Assembly: GCF_018398315.1 (NCBI RefSeq)
Contig: NZ_JAHBRW010000002.1
Span: forward strand, 852,637-916,636
Length of the DNA stretch: 64,000 nucleotides
Direction of reading: 5' to 3'
Source: Chelatococcus sp. YT9
GTDB lineage: Bacteria > Pseudomonadota > Alphaproteobacteria > Rhizobiales > Beijerinckiaceae
Part shown: positions 9,216 to 17,558 of the stretch, piece by piece
Layout of the letters: each line of letters starts with the position of its first letter
Numbering within the stretch: the first letter of the stretch is position 1
Translations under genes and position numbers: made by a program
The notes under the pieces: model-generated
What the model saw: only the letters and a program-made list of their open reading frames with translations
The model's database searches: none
Told to the model about the DNA's origin: nothing

Positions 9216-9708
9216 CTTATCCCCCAGAATTGCGCACCGACATGGTCTATGCTCCACGCATCGGGATCATACTCATAATCATTTAAATGATAAATATAGT
9301 TCGTGTTCTCCGTGATCAGAGAGACGGGGCGGCCCGCGTACCTTCAGATGTCTTCTGCCTCAAAACGGAGGTGATCAGCGAGAACGTATCCGAGAGGGAG
9401 GCATCGTTCCCCCGAGATCAAAAGCTCGCAACCCCTCTGGCCAATCTTGCCGCACTCGCTCGCTGCTCAAGCTGCAGCTTTCAGTGACCGCAACTGGTCT
9501 TTGACCTCCGAGAGGGCTGCCGTGAGCGGACCGTCAGGTATCGGGTTCAGACCAAGAAGGGTTGTTCTCGAGGGCGGGCTTTCAACCATCGGATTCAGCG
9601 ATGGCACACCCGGCACCGCTGAGGTCAGTCAAGCAAGAGCGGTGCATGGAATTCCACTGGCGGATCACTTTTAGTAAGAGGTGTCATCCACGGCACAGGC
9701 TGAGCAAT
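9216..9708. other. Divergent intergenic region between the flavoenzyme and tetR genes
   Basis: Apart from the palindrome at 9278-9291, no recognisable gene is present. A short minus-strand frame (about 9467-9592) could encode some 40 residues ending SEVKDQLRSLKAAA, but it has no recognised relative and may be chance or a C-terminal scrap. Confidence 0.35.
9278..9291. promoter_or_regulatory. 14-bp perfect palindrome upstream of the flavoenzyme gene
   Basis: ATCATTTAAATGAT reads identically on both strands and lies about 63 bases upstream of the start at 9215 within AT-rich DNA. The position suits an operator for a dimeric repressor (for example MarR type), but the cognate regulator is not evident. 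Confidence 0.4.
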
Positions 9709-10278
9709 ATGCCAAGACCAAAACTTCATAGCGATGAATTCATTTTGAACACCGCTCTTGGCCTGATCCTCAAGAAGGGTCCTTCCGCTTTCACCCTCAC
9801 CGATGTTGCCGAGGCGGTCGGTATTTCTCGGGCAGCTTTGATCCAGAGATTCAAAGACAAGGCGACGTTGCATCATCGGGTCATGGAACGAACCACCCAG
9901 CAAGTGCGCGAGTATTTTGTCCATATAGACCCTACGCCGGGCCTTGATCCCCTCTGGGCGATGCTCACGGACCTCATTGGGGGCATGGGTCAGGGCGATG
10001 GGATGGAGGGCTACCTGCTCCTGATGTGGGGTGACGTTCAGGAGGAGGCACTCCGCATGTTATCAGCTGAGCGGAACGGCCTTGTGAGAGCCGCAATCGA
10101 GAGCAAGCTCCCCCCCACGCCACATTGCCCCGAACGCGCTGCGAGCTTGATACAGTCCGTCATCCAAGGTTCCTGCTTGCAGTGGTTCGTTGAACCGGAA
10201 GGGGAACTGTCTACCTTCATGCTCAATCAAACCAAAGCGGTACTCGAGGTCCTTTACCCGGGGCACCACTTTTCCTGA
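9709..10278 (+). CDS. TetR-family repressor resembling MphR(A)
   Basis: A 189-residue TetR protein. The DNA-binding head MPRPKLHSDEFILN...FTLTDVAEAVGISRAALIQRF closely follows remembered MphR(A), which starts MPRPKLKSDDEVLE and has VGLSRAALIQRF; the C-terminal ligand domain also aligns (LIQSVIQGSCLQWFVEPEGEL against a similar MphR segment). MphR binds macrolides and releases the promoter of the macrolide phosphotransferase. The start at 9709 gives this canonical N-terminus; longer frames to 9562 are not supported, and no strong ribosome binding site is visible. The following gene encodes a macrolide phosphotransferase, which supports the assignment. Confidence 0.8.
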   Translation: MPRPKLHSDEFILNTALGLILKKGPSAFTLTDVAEAVGISRAALIQRFKDKATLHHRVMERTTQQVREYFVHIDPTPGLDPLWAMLTDLIGGMGQGDGMEGYLLLMWGDVQEEALRMLSAERNGLVRAAIESKLPPTPHCPERAASLIQSVIQGSCLQWFVEPEGELSTFMLNQTKAVLEVLYPGHHFS

Positions 10279-10294
10279 GCGACGGCCTATTGTT

Positions 10295-10316
10295 TATAAC
10301 GGTCGCGTCGGTTATA
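10295..10316. promoter_or_regulatory. MphR-like operator between regulator and resistance gene
   Basis: A 22-base imperfect palindrome with outer arms TATAAC (10295-10300) and GTTATA (10311-10316) around a CGCG centre. Read on the minus strand it matches the core of the MphR(A) operator as I remember it (TATAACCGACG, then GAC, then GTTA) at about 19 of 22 bases. It lies 113 bases upstream of the mph start and 17 bases after the repressor stop, so it should control the phosphotransferase gene rather than the repressor. Confidence 0.65.
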
Positions 10317-10428
10317 TATCGAGCTTCCCTCGGGGCGGCTCCGGTGCTTGCTTGATGTCCCTTAGCTAACAAGCGTTCTGAGGGCGTTGCACCAGGGGCG
10401 CCGCTTCAAAGCCGAACAGACACATCCG

Positions 10429-11340
10429 ATGACCATGTCGCTTTCTCCAGACGCTCAAGACATTCTCGATCTCGCAAGCAGAAATGGGCTCACTCTCGAT
10501 CCGGGCTCCTTGTCTCTCAACGAGATGGGTCTCGACTTCCGGGTCGCCTTCGCGACCGATCTGCAGGGACAGCGCTGGGTGCTTCGCATCCCTCGTCGAG
10601 CCGATGCAATGGAGCGCGCCGCGAGCGAGGCCGCGGTGCTCACGCTATTGAGAGATCACCTTCCGGTTGCTGTCCCGGAGTGGAAAATCTTCACAGAGGA
10701 TTTGATCGCCTACCCGATCCTTCCGGGCCTCCCAGGCCTCACGTTTGATCCAGGGACATATGAAGTTACCTGGCATTTCGATAAAGACGCGAAACTTTAC
10801 TTGGACACGCTGAGCGCCGCCTTGGTCGCTTTGCATGCAATTCCACCATCGGCGGCAATCGACGCAGGAATGGTGGCGAATGGCATCGCCGAAGTGAGAG
10901 TGAAGCTTCGCAACGACCTTGAGCGGGTGAGAACAGAGTTCGAAGTTCCAAAAGACAAACGAGTATCCTGGCAAGACTGGCTCAATGACGATAGCTACTG
11001 GCCGCCTAGGGCAACAGTGATCCACGGCGATCTCTACGCGGGTCATGTGATGGTCGAGCCTGACGGTCGCGTCACCGGGATTATAGACTGGACCGAAGCG
11101 CGCCTGGGCGATCCCGCATTGGATCTCATTGGGCATATAAAAAGCCATGGCATGGCGGCACTCCCTGCCATGGTCGAGGCCTATCGGGTCGCGGGCGGCA
11201 TTTCGTGGCCACGATGTATTGACCACTGCCGCAAGCTCAACTCCATGGCCGGTGTCAACTACGCCCTGTTCGCCATGACCCCTGGCGCTGAGGCGCATAG
11301 GAAGGCCGCCCAGGCTCTGCTTTTGGAAGCTGCGCCATGA
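10429..11340 (+). CDS. mph: Macrolide 2'-phosphotransferase
   Basis: A 303-residue aminoglycoside/macrolide kinase-fold enzyme that would transfer a nucleotide phosphate to the 2'-hydroxyl of the desosamine of 14- and 15-membered macrolides. Alignment from memory with Mph(A) is extensive: LNEMGLDFRV (Mph(A) VNELGLDYRI), RWVLRIPRRAD, catalytic HGDLYAGHVMV (about residues 199-209) and the metal motif IIDWTEARLGDPALD. Start chosen at ATG 10429; ATG 10435 is equally possible, and neither has a strong ribosome binding site. It follows an MphR-like repressor and its operator; the mrx gene of plasmid mph cassettes is absent. Confidence 0.85.
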   Translation: MTMSLSPDAQDILDLASRNGLTLDPGSLSLNEMGLDFRVAFATDLQGQRWVLRIPRRADAMERAASEAAVLTLLRDHLPVAVPEWKIFTEDLIAYPILPGLPGLTFDPGTYEVTWHFDKDAKLYLDTLSAALVALHAIPPSAAIDAGMVANGIAEVRVKLRNDLERVRTEFEVPKDKRVSWQDWLNDDSYWPPRATVIHGDLYAGHVMVEPDGRVTGIIDWTEARLGDPALDLIGHIKSHGMAALPAMVEAYRVAGGISWPRCIDHCRKLNSMAGVNYALFAMTPGAEAHRKAAQALLLEAAP

Positions 11341-11526
11341 GTCGACGGAGCTTGGCCGTGGTCTGGCGTTAGCAACATGCGGGGTCGCAGAAGCGGGCAT
11401 CAAGATAGAGACGCCAGGCTTCAGTGCCATGCCAAACGCCGATGGAGGGCCGCAATGGGGGGCCGGCATTAGCAGTGCCGTACCGCGACGCGCACGGCGT
11501 CAGACATCGTGGGACGTGGCGGCTCG

Positions 11527-12285
11527 CTAGTGGGGAAAGCGTCTCGCGCCTCCATCGACGTGGATGACCTGACCGGTGATATAGCGCGCCAGCGGCGAGG
11601 CCAGGAAGGCGACGAGCACCGCAAGATCATCGGGCTCGCCGATGTAGCCGACGGGGCAGTTCTCCGCGACCCACTCGCGCTGTGCTTCTTCCGTCGGCAG
11701 CAACTTCTGGTCGATTTGCTCGGAATGAAGCCGGCCCGGCGGGATTGAATTTACAGTGATCCCGTCCTTGCCGACGACGCGCGAGAGCGCCTTGGCCCAT
11801 ATATGCGTCGCGCCGTTGGGCGGCACCCCGCCGTTGAGCGCCACCGGCTCGTCGCCGCCAGTGAGATTGATGATGCGTCCGAATGCCTGCGCCTGCATCG
11901 TTGGGATGAAGGCGTGGGCAAGGTCACGGCCGGCATGGAAGTTCAGCGCCATCGCCTCATCCCATTGCTCGCGCGTGCCGAGCCCCTCGAACGGACGCGA
12001 GCCACCGGCATTGTTGACGAGAATGTCGAGCCGGCCAAAGGCCGCCAGCACCTGGTCCCGGATCGTCTCGGCCGCGTCCCGTGCGGTGATGTCGGCGGTG
12101 ATCACCAGTGGTCGCTCGCCGCTCCTGGCGGCGATGTCGTCCGCGGCCCGCTCCAGCCGCCCCGATCCGCGCGCGACGATCGCCAGCCGGGCTCCCTCTT
12201 TGGCAAGCCTCTCTGCGATCGCGCGGCCGAGCCCGACGCTGGCGCCGGTGATGAGCGCGACCTTTCCAGTGAGTTGGAGATCCAT
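11527..12285 (-). CDS. SDR-fold protein with altered active site
   Basis: A 252-residue short-chain dehydrogenase/reductase. The cofactor motif TGASVGLG (13-20), DI at 65-66 and NNAG (91-94) are intact, and the C-terminus ends YITGQVIHVDGG as in classical SDRs. The YxxxK motif reads HIWAK, with His161 replacing tyrosine while Lys165 remains, and the catalytic serine position appears to be Gly143. A redox role is therefore doubtful; it may bind NAD(P) for another purpose or use His161. It is the last gene of the ten-gene minus-strand operon, 41 bases after livF. Confidence 0.8.
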   Translation of the reverse strand: MDLQLTGKVALITGASVGLGRAIAERLAKEGARLAIVARGSGRLERAADDIAARSGERPLVITADITARDAAETIRDQVLAAFGRLDILVNNAGGSRPFEGLGTREQWDEAMALNFHAGRDLAHAFIPTMQAQAFGRIINLTGGDEPVALNGGVPPNGATHIWAKALSRVVGKDGITVNSIPPGRLHSEQIDQKLLPTEEAQREWVAENCPVGYIGEPDDLAVLVAFLASPLARYITGQVIHVDGGARRFPH

Positions 12286-12326
12286 GACGTGTTCCCTCGC
12301 GTGGCTTCTGTGACGGATCGACCTCG

Positions 12327-13037
12327 TCAGAGGCCGAGATAGGCCTTTCTAACGCGATCATCGTCCTGAAGCGCGGGCGCCGGCCCCTGGATGGTAATTT
12401 CCGAATGCTCCAGCACATAGGCGTATTGCGCCTGTTTGAGGGCGAGCGCCACATTCTGCTCGACCAGCAGGATACCGATGCCCTGGGCCGCGATCTGCCC
12501 GATCACCGCCATCACCTGCTTGACCACGATGGGGGCGAGGCCGAGCGAGGGCTCGTCGAGGAGGAGATAGCGCGGCTTCGACATCAACCCCCGGGCAATC
12601 GCGCACATCTGCTGCTCACCGCCCGACAGGGAGCCGGCCTGCTGCGAGAGCCGCTCCTTCAGCCGCGGAAAGATATCGAGAACCCAGCCCAGCACGTCCT
12701 TTTCATGCGCCCGGGCCCGTGGCGCGTAGCCGCCGAGTTCGAGATTCTCGCGCACACTCATAAAGGCGAAGAGCTGGCGGCCCTGCGGCACATGGGCGAT
12801 GCCCGCCTCGACGCGCTCATGCGCGGGCATGCGGGTGATGTCGCTGCCCTCGAGCTTGATCGAGCCGGCACTAACCGAGGCCTGCAACCCTGAAATCGCG
12901 TTAAGCGTGGTGGTCTTGCCGGCCCCGTTGGCACCGAGCAGGGCCACGACACCTTGCGGGGGCACGGAGCAGGACACCCCCCGCAGCACGGTAATGTCGC
13001 CGTAGCCCGCAATGAGGTCTGCGATCTCTAGCGCCAT
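12327..13037 (-). CDS. livF: Branched-chain amino acid-type ABC transporter ATPase, LivF
   Basis: A 236-residue ABC ATPase with Walker A LLGANGAGKTTTLNAI, signature LSGGEQQMCAIARGL, Walker B YLLLDEPSLGLAP and the switch histidine region ILLVEQNV. These are LivF features. It energises uptake by the adjacent LivH/LivM permease pair together with LivG. Its ATG shares one base with the livG stop (TGATG), indicating coupled translation. The Liv class carries branched-chain amino acids, amides, urea or aromatic acids; the enzymes in this operon suggest a nitrogenous or dicarboxylic substrate, not a simple amino acid. Confidence 0.92.
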   Translation of the reverse strand: MALEIADLIAGYGDITVLRGVSCSVPPQGVVALLGANGAGKTTTLNAISGLQASVSAGSIKLEGSDITRMPAHERVEAGIAHVPQGRQLFAFMSVRENLELGGYAPRARAHEKDVLGWVLDIFPRLKERLSQQAGSLSGGEQQMCAIARGLMSKPRYLLLDEPSLGLAPIVVKQVMAVIGQIAAQGIGILLVEQNVALALKQAQYAYVLEHSEITIQGPAPALQDDDRVRKAYLGL

Positions 13038-13798
13038 CAGTCATCGCTCCCGAGATAAGCCGCGACGACGGCGGGATCGCGCACGACATCCTGAGGCTGG
13101 CCCTCCGCGATCTTGCGACCATAGTCGAGCACCACGACCTTGTCGGCCAGCGTCATCACGGCGTGCAGGTTGTGCTCGATCATGATCACCGCAAGTCCGT
13201 CCTCGCGCGAGAAGCTGCGGATCAGGTGGATGCTCTCGTTGATCTCGGAGGCGTTGAGCCCGGCGAGAATTTCATCGAGCAGCAGCACCTTCGGTTCAAT
13301 CGAGAGCGCGCGAGCGAGTTCGAGCCTCTTGCGTGATTCCAGCGTCAGGCTGCCAGCCTGCTGATCGAGCAGCGGCCCCATGCCGACCCGGCGGATGATC
13401 TCCGCCGCCCTCTCGCGCGCCGCCGTGAGGGGATGGTGCAGCAGCGCGCCGGCCGTGACGTTCTCATGCACCGTCAGGCTGGTCAGCGGCTTCACGATCT
13501 GGAACGTGCGGCCGATGCCGGCGCGCGCGCAGGTCGCGGCCGAGGCGCCGGTGATGTCCCTTCCGGCGAAATGGACGCTGCCGGAATCCGGCTTGAGCTG
13601 GCCGCTCAGGATGTTGAACAGCGAGGTCTTGCCCGCGCCGTTCGGCCCGATGAGACCAACGATCTCGCACTCGGCGACGCTCAGCGAAACCTCGTTGACC
13701 GCGACGAGTCCGCCAAAGCGGCGTACCAACCCGCTCGCGCGCATCAGTTCAGCACCAGGCGCGTGGGTTCGTGATGCTGTGGTCATGGGCGCCGCCAT
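13037..13798 (-). CDS. livG: Branched-chain amino acid-type ABC transporter ATPase, LivG
   Basis: A 253-residue ABC ATPase: Walker A LIGPNGAGKTSLFNIL, the LivG-specific GIGRTFQIVKPL, a degenerate signature LTLESRKRLELARAL, Walker B VLLLDEILAGL and MIEHNLHAVM. The signature LTLESRKR in place of LSGGQ-type sequence, and DEILAG in place of DEPxxG, are seen in some LivG homologues. The N-terminus overlaps the end of livM by 16 bases. It pairs with LivF as the two unequal ATPases of the importer. Confidence 0.9.
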   Translation of the reverse strand: MAAPMTTASRTHAPGAELMRASGLVRRFGGLVAVNEVSLSVAECEIVGLIGPNGAGKTSLFNILSGQLKPDSGSVHFAGRDITGASAATCARAGIGRTFQIVKPLTSLTVHENVTAGALLHHPLTAARERAAEIIRRVGMGPLLDQQAGSLTLESRKRLELARALSIEPKVLLLDEILAGLNASEINESIHLIRSFSREDGLAVIMIEHNLHAVMTLADKVVVLDYGRKIAEGQPQDVVRDPAVVAAYLGSDD

Positions 13799-14664
13799 GC
13801 CTTCACCGTCCCCACGATGCCTTTGGGCGCGAGTAGAACCGCTGCGAGCAAGGCGATCCCGTAGATCAGCAGGCGGACCCCGCCACCGAAGAACTGGCTG
13901 AGCACGCCATCAAGCGGGGTCATCACCAGCGAGCCGACGATGGGGCCGAGCGGCGTGCCGAGGCCCCCGATGATGCTGAGCAGCGCGATCTGCACCGAGA
14001 TGTTGATCGAGAAGACACTCGGGGGATCGAGGAACAGGATGTATTGTGCGTAGAAGAAGCCGCCCACAGCCGTCAACGCCGCGCTCATTATCGTCACGAT
14101 CAGCTTCACCTTGACCGTGTTGATCCCCATGCTCTGCGCCGTCGCCTCGTCGTCGCGCACGGCGATCAGGTAGAGCCCGAGCTTGCCACGATGCATCCAG
14201 CGCGTGATGCCGTAGACGATCATCATGAGGATGAAGGCCGCGATGAGATAGGCCGAGCGCGAGGAGAAGATGAAGGTGTCGAGGCCGGGCCGGAACGGAA
14301 TCGCGATGCCGCTCGGGCCGCGCGTCATGTCGCTCCAGTTGTTGGCGACGATCTCCATGGCGATGGGGAAGACCAGCGTCGCCAGCGAGAAGAACGCACC
14401 GCGCAGCCGGAAGCACGGCCAGCTGATCGCCACGGCGAGCCCGGTGGTGACGATCATCCCGGCGATCAGCCCGAACCACGGCGAGATGCCGTATTTCGTA
14501 TAGACAATCGCCGTCACATAGGCGCCGATGCCGAAGAAGGCCGATTGTCCGAGCGAGACGAGGCCGCCATAACCGGCCATCAGGTTCCAGGCACCGGAGA
14601 GAGCCGCCCAGAGGCAGGTCATGACCAGGATGTTGAGATAATAGTCGTTGAACAGGACGGTCAT
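13783..14664 (-). CDS. livM: Branched-chain amino acid-type ABC transporter permease, LivM
   Basis: A 293-residue polytopic permease with about eight hydrophobic segments. LivM landmarks are NLMAGYGGLVSLGQSAFFGIGAY near the N-terminus and the cytoplasmic coupling region VRDDEATAQSMGINTVKVKL, with GGLGTPLGPIVGSL near the end. It forms the membrane channel with LivH. Its ATG overlaps the livH stop by four bases (ATGA). Confidence 0.92.
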   Translation of the reverse strand: MTVLFNDYYLNILVMTCLWAALSGAWNLMAGYGGLVSLGQSAFFGIGAYVTAIVYTKYGISPWFGLIAGMIVTTGLAVAISWPCFRLRGAFFSLATLVFPIAMEIVANNWSDMTRGPSGIAIPFRPGLDTFIFSSRSAYLIAAFILMMIVYGITRWMHRGKLGLYLIAVRDDEATAQSMGINTVKVKLIVTIMSAALTAVGGFFYAQYILFLDPPSVFSINISVQIALLSIIGGLGTPLGPIVGSLVMTPLDGVLSQFFGGGVRLLIYGIALLAAVLLAPKGIVGTVKAWRRP

Positions 14665-15551
14665 TTCGTCCCGATCTCCTCCATGCCGGCACGGCCGAAC
14701 AGGCCCTGCGGGCGGACGAGCAGGATCACGATGAAGAGGACGAGCGCGATCACGTCCTTGAGTTCGACCGAGATGAAGAAGCCGGTCAGCGTCTGCGTCA
14801 CGCCGATGATCAGCCCGCCGACCATCGCGCCCGCGACGCTGCCGAGCCCGCCGAGCACCACGACGACGAAGGCGGTGATGATGAGGTCCACGCCCGCGGT
14901 GGGGAAAGTGTAGTAGATCGGCGTCAGGATGCAGCCGGCCACGGCCGCGCAGGCGACGCCGGCGCCAAAGGCGATCCGGTTCAGCCGCTCCGTATTCACC
15001 CCCATCAGCGAGGCGGCATAACGATTCTGCACCATGGCGCGCAACGCCTTGCCGTCGCGCGAGAACTGCAGGAAGCCGATCAGGATGGCCGCCATCAGAA
15101 AGGCGACGATGAAGGCGTAGAGCGAGGTCGCCGAGACTGCGACATTGCCGATGATGAAGGACTGGGAGGCGTATTCCGTCTGCACCGAGCGGTAGTCCGG
15201 TCCCCAGAAGGTCAGCGCGAGATTCTGCAGGACGACTGACAGGCCGAAGGTCGCGAAGATCTGCATGGCGTGCGGGGCATGCAGGATCGGCTTGATCACC
15301 ACCCGCTCGGTCAGCAGCCCGAGACCGAACACCACCGGCGTGACGATGAAGATCGAGAGATAAGGGTCAATTCCCCAGAGCGCGTGCAGCCAGAAGGCGC
15401 CGAACATCGCGAGCATGATGAATTCGCCCTGCGCGAAATTGACGATGCGCAGTACGCCGAAGATCAGGGTCAGGCCGATCGACAGCAATCCATAGACGCC
15501 GCCGATCAGGAGACCTGAGACCAGCAATTGGGGAAGGATGTCCAGCATCAC
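14661..15551 (-). CDS. livH: Branched-chain amino acid-type ABC transporter permease, LivH
   Basis: A 296-residue permease beginning with hydrophobic LLVSGLLIGGVYGLLSIGLTLIFGVLRIVNFAQGEF, the LivH hallmark shown here only in part: GLTLIFGVLRIVNFAQG. The coupling segment MVQNRYAASLMGVNTERL and the end VLLVRPQGLFG are also typical. It is separated by about 50 bases from the binding-protein gene upstream and overlaps livM downstream. Confidence 0.92.
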   Translation of the reverse strand: MMLDILPQLLVSGLLIGGVYGLLSIGLTLIFGVLRIVNFAQGEFIMLAMFGAFWLHALWGIDPYLSIFIVTPVVFGLGLLTERVVIKPILHAPHAMQIFATFGLSVVLQNLALTFWGPDYRSVQTEYASQSFIIGNVAVSATSLYAFIVAFLMAAILIGFLQFSRDGKALRAMVQNRYAASLMGVNTERLNRIAFGAGVACAAVAGCILTPIYYTFPTAGVDLIITAFVVVVLGGLGSVAGAMVGGLIIGVTQTLTGFFISVELKDVIALVLFIVILLVRPQGLFGRAGMEEIGTK

Positions 15552-15600
15552 GTTTCCGGGCTAGGGCGGTGCCTGAGATGGCTCGGACACCGCAGGTGCT

Positions 15601-16845
15601 TCAGCGCTTGTCCCAGGTCGGAAGCGGCACGAGGATGGGCTCGGCCGTCTTCACATCATCGGGCGCGACCACGACGAGCTTGCCGTTCTGCCATTGCTGC
15701 GCGACGGGGAAAGACCGCTCGTTCTGGCCCTGCATCTCGTTGCCGGCGCCAAGGAACTTCACGCCCCAGCCGAGCGAGGTGCCGCCGGTCGGAATGTCGA
15801 GCGCCAGCGCAGCGGTCTTCAGCTTGGCCGGATCGGCTGAGCCGGCGGCGCGCAGCACCTTGTCGAGCAGAACATAGGTGCCGACGAAGCCCTGGGTGCC
15901 GACATAGGAGGGCGCCTTGCCATGGCTGGCCTGGAAGCGCTTCTGGAAATCCGCGAGCAGGGTGCGCGCCTCCTCAGAGAGCGAGGACGGGCTGATCGCC
16001 GCCGAGCCCTCCGTGTCGAAGATCCCGTTGACGGCCGAGCCAAGGCCCTCCGCGAAACTTGGCAGGCCGTAGATGCCGCCGGTGCCGATGAACGCGCTGA
16101 CATTGACGCCGAGCTGTTTCATCTGGCGCTGGATCAGTAGCGCGTCGTTCGCGTAGGACGAGGCAATGACGATATCGGCGCCGCTCGCCTTCATGCGCAG
16201 TACCAGCGATGCGAGATCAGTCGTGGAGGCCTTGTAGGGCAGGCGACCAGCGACCTTGAAGCCGAGGTCCTTGGCCTTCATCTCAGCCGCGGTGGCGACC
16301 GAGGTGCCGTAATCCGAGTCCTCGTGCACGACGAGCACGGTCAGATCCGTCGGCTTTTTGCCGAGCTTCGGCGCGATGGTGCCGGCGGCGAGGTTGGCGG
16401 CGAGCTGTCCGTTGGAGGTCGCGGTGAAGACGATGCGGAAATAGCCGCTGAAGCCGCGCTTGGTCAGGCCGTCGGCGATGCCGCCCGTCTCCCAGTAGAG
16501 CCCACCGCGGCGCTCGACCACCTGGCTCGCGGCATAGGACAGACCGCTCGAATAGGTACCGGTGATGATCTGCAGATTTTCAAGCGATGACAGACGTTCG
16601 GCCTCTGACTGGGCCTTATCCGGTGTCGAGGCGTCACCCTGGACGAGTTCCACCTTCTTTCCGGCGATGCCGCCCTTTTCATTGATCATGTCGACTGCGA
16701 CGCGGGCGCCGTTCAGGTTTTCGTTGCCGAGTAGCGCCAACGCGCCGGTCAGCGGGTATAAGGCGCCTATCCGCCAGGTCTCCTGCCCATGCGCGGTGAA
16801 CGTCGACGCGGCGAGCGCGAGCGTCGTCAAGATCAATCTTTTCAT
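15601..16845 (-). CDS. Liv-type ABC transporter substrate-binding protein
   Basis: A 414-residue periplasmic type 1 binding protein. A signal peptide (MKRLILTTLALAASTFTAHG) is followed by IGALYPLTGALALLGNENLNG, the usual start of the family fold, and by VELVQGDASTPDKA and VVHEDSDYGTS. It captures the substrate for LivHMGF. The start at 16845 is preceded by GGGGAAG and shares a base with the stop of the preceding amidase gene (TAATG); the longer frame to 17037 is inside that gene. The ligand cannot be told from sequence; the co-transcribed enzymes point to an amide or ureide-containing compound. Confidence 0.9.
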   Translation of the reverse strand: MKRLILTTLALAASTFTAHGQETWRIGALYPLTGALALLGNENLNGARVAVDMINEKGGIAGKKVELVQGDASTPDKAQSEAERLSSLENLQIITGTYSSGLSYAASQVVERRGGLYWETGGIADGLTKRGFSGYFRIVFTATSNGQLAANLAAGTIAPKLGKKPTDLTVLVVHEDSDYGTSVATAAEMKAKDLGFKVAGRLPYKASTTDLASLVLRMKASGADIVIASSYANDALLIQRQMKQLGVNVSAFIGTGGIYGLPSFAEGLGSAVNGIFDTEGSAAISPSSLSEEARTLLADFQKRFQASHGKAPSYVGTQGFVGTYVLLDKVLRAAGSADPAKLKTAALALDIPTGGTSLGWGVKFLGAGNEMQGQNERSFPVAQQWQNGKLVVVAPDDVKTAEPILVPLPTWDKR

Positions 16846-17558
16846 TAGCTTCCCCTTTTTGCTCTTTTCTGCAGTTCGGCGATAACGGTCGCCGAATCCG
16901 TCACGTCGGCAAATTGCCGGTCCATGTCGAAAAGGCTGATCGCATGCGAGATCGGCAGCCGGTCGAAGACCGCATCGGCCGGAACGATGGCGCGGTAATT
17001 GTAGGAGGCGGCGTCGAAGACTGTGGCCCGGACGCAATTGCTGGTGGCACCGCCAAGCACGATCACGGTGTCGATGTTGCGTTCGATGAGGTAGCCGAGC
17101 AGGGGCGTGCCGTGGAAGCCGCTTGGCTTCTTTTTCACGAAAGCGATGTCGCCCGGCTTCGGCCCGACTTCAGGCAGCAGCTCAGCGCCCTCGGTGCCGT
17201 CGATGCACCAGTCATCGCGCTCCTTCATGAAGGCGCGCTTGCGTCCGTAGACGCCGATGTCATTGCCGCTCGCGTCAAGCGCGAAGCGGCTGAGGAAAAT
17301 CGGAACGCCCGCCGCACGGCCCGCATCGAGGATCGCGGCGATGCGATCGACCGCCGCCCAGCCGATCTCGCCGCAGGACGAGGGATAGCGCTCGTTGCGA
17401 ATACCGCGCTCGCCGACCATGTAACGCTGCGCGTCGATGACCACGATCGCGGGCTTCTCACCGAAACCCATGCGCTGCGCGAAGCGGCCGCGCGCGAGAA
17501 CGGCGCGGTCGGCGTCGGTCAGGAACTCCTCCCACGGTTTCTTATCCGTATCATTCAT
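16845..17558 (-). CDS. Isochorismatase-family cysteine amidohydrolase (N-carbamoylsarcosine amidase-like)
   Basis: A 237-residue cysteine hydrolase. The fold signature AIVVIDAQRYMVG carries the catalytic aspartate, VKKKPSGFHGTPL the lysine, and VLGGATSNCVRATVFDAASYNYR the nucleophilic cysteine. The N-terminal extension and the GxGxKP region resemble N-carbamoylsarcosine amidase and maleamate amidase more than isochorismatase. It should release ammonia (and possibly CO2) from an amide or carbamoyl group. It overlaps the deacetylase gene upstream by four bases (ATGA) and the binding-protein gene downstream by one, so it is an integral operon member. Confidence 0.85.
   Translation of the reverse strand: MNDTDKKPWEEFLTDADRAVLARGRFAQRMGFGEKPAIVVIDAQRYMVGERGIRNERYPSSCGEIGWAAVDRIAAILDAGRAAGVPIFLSRFALDASGNDIGVYGRKRAFMKERDDWCIDGTEGAELLPEVGPKPGDIAFVKKKPSGFHGTPLLGYLIERNIDTVIVLGGATSNCVRATVFDAASYNYRAIVPADAVFDRLPISHAISLFDMDRQFADVTDSATVIAELQKRAKRGS

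Noticed and set aside
10645-11469. 274-codon minus-strand frame opposite mph
   Set aside because: The plus strand has an unmistakable phosphotransferase; the opposite frame lacks any pattern.
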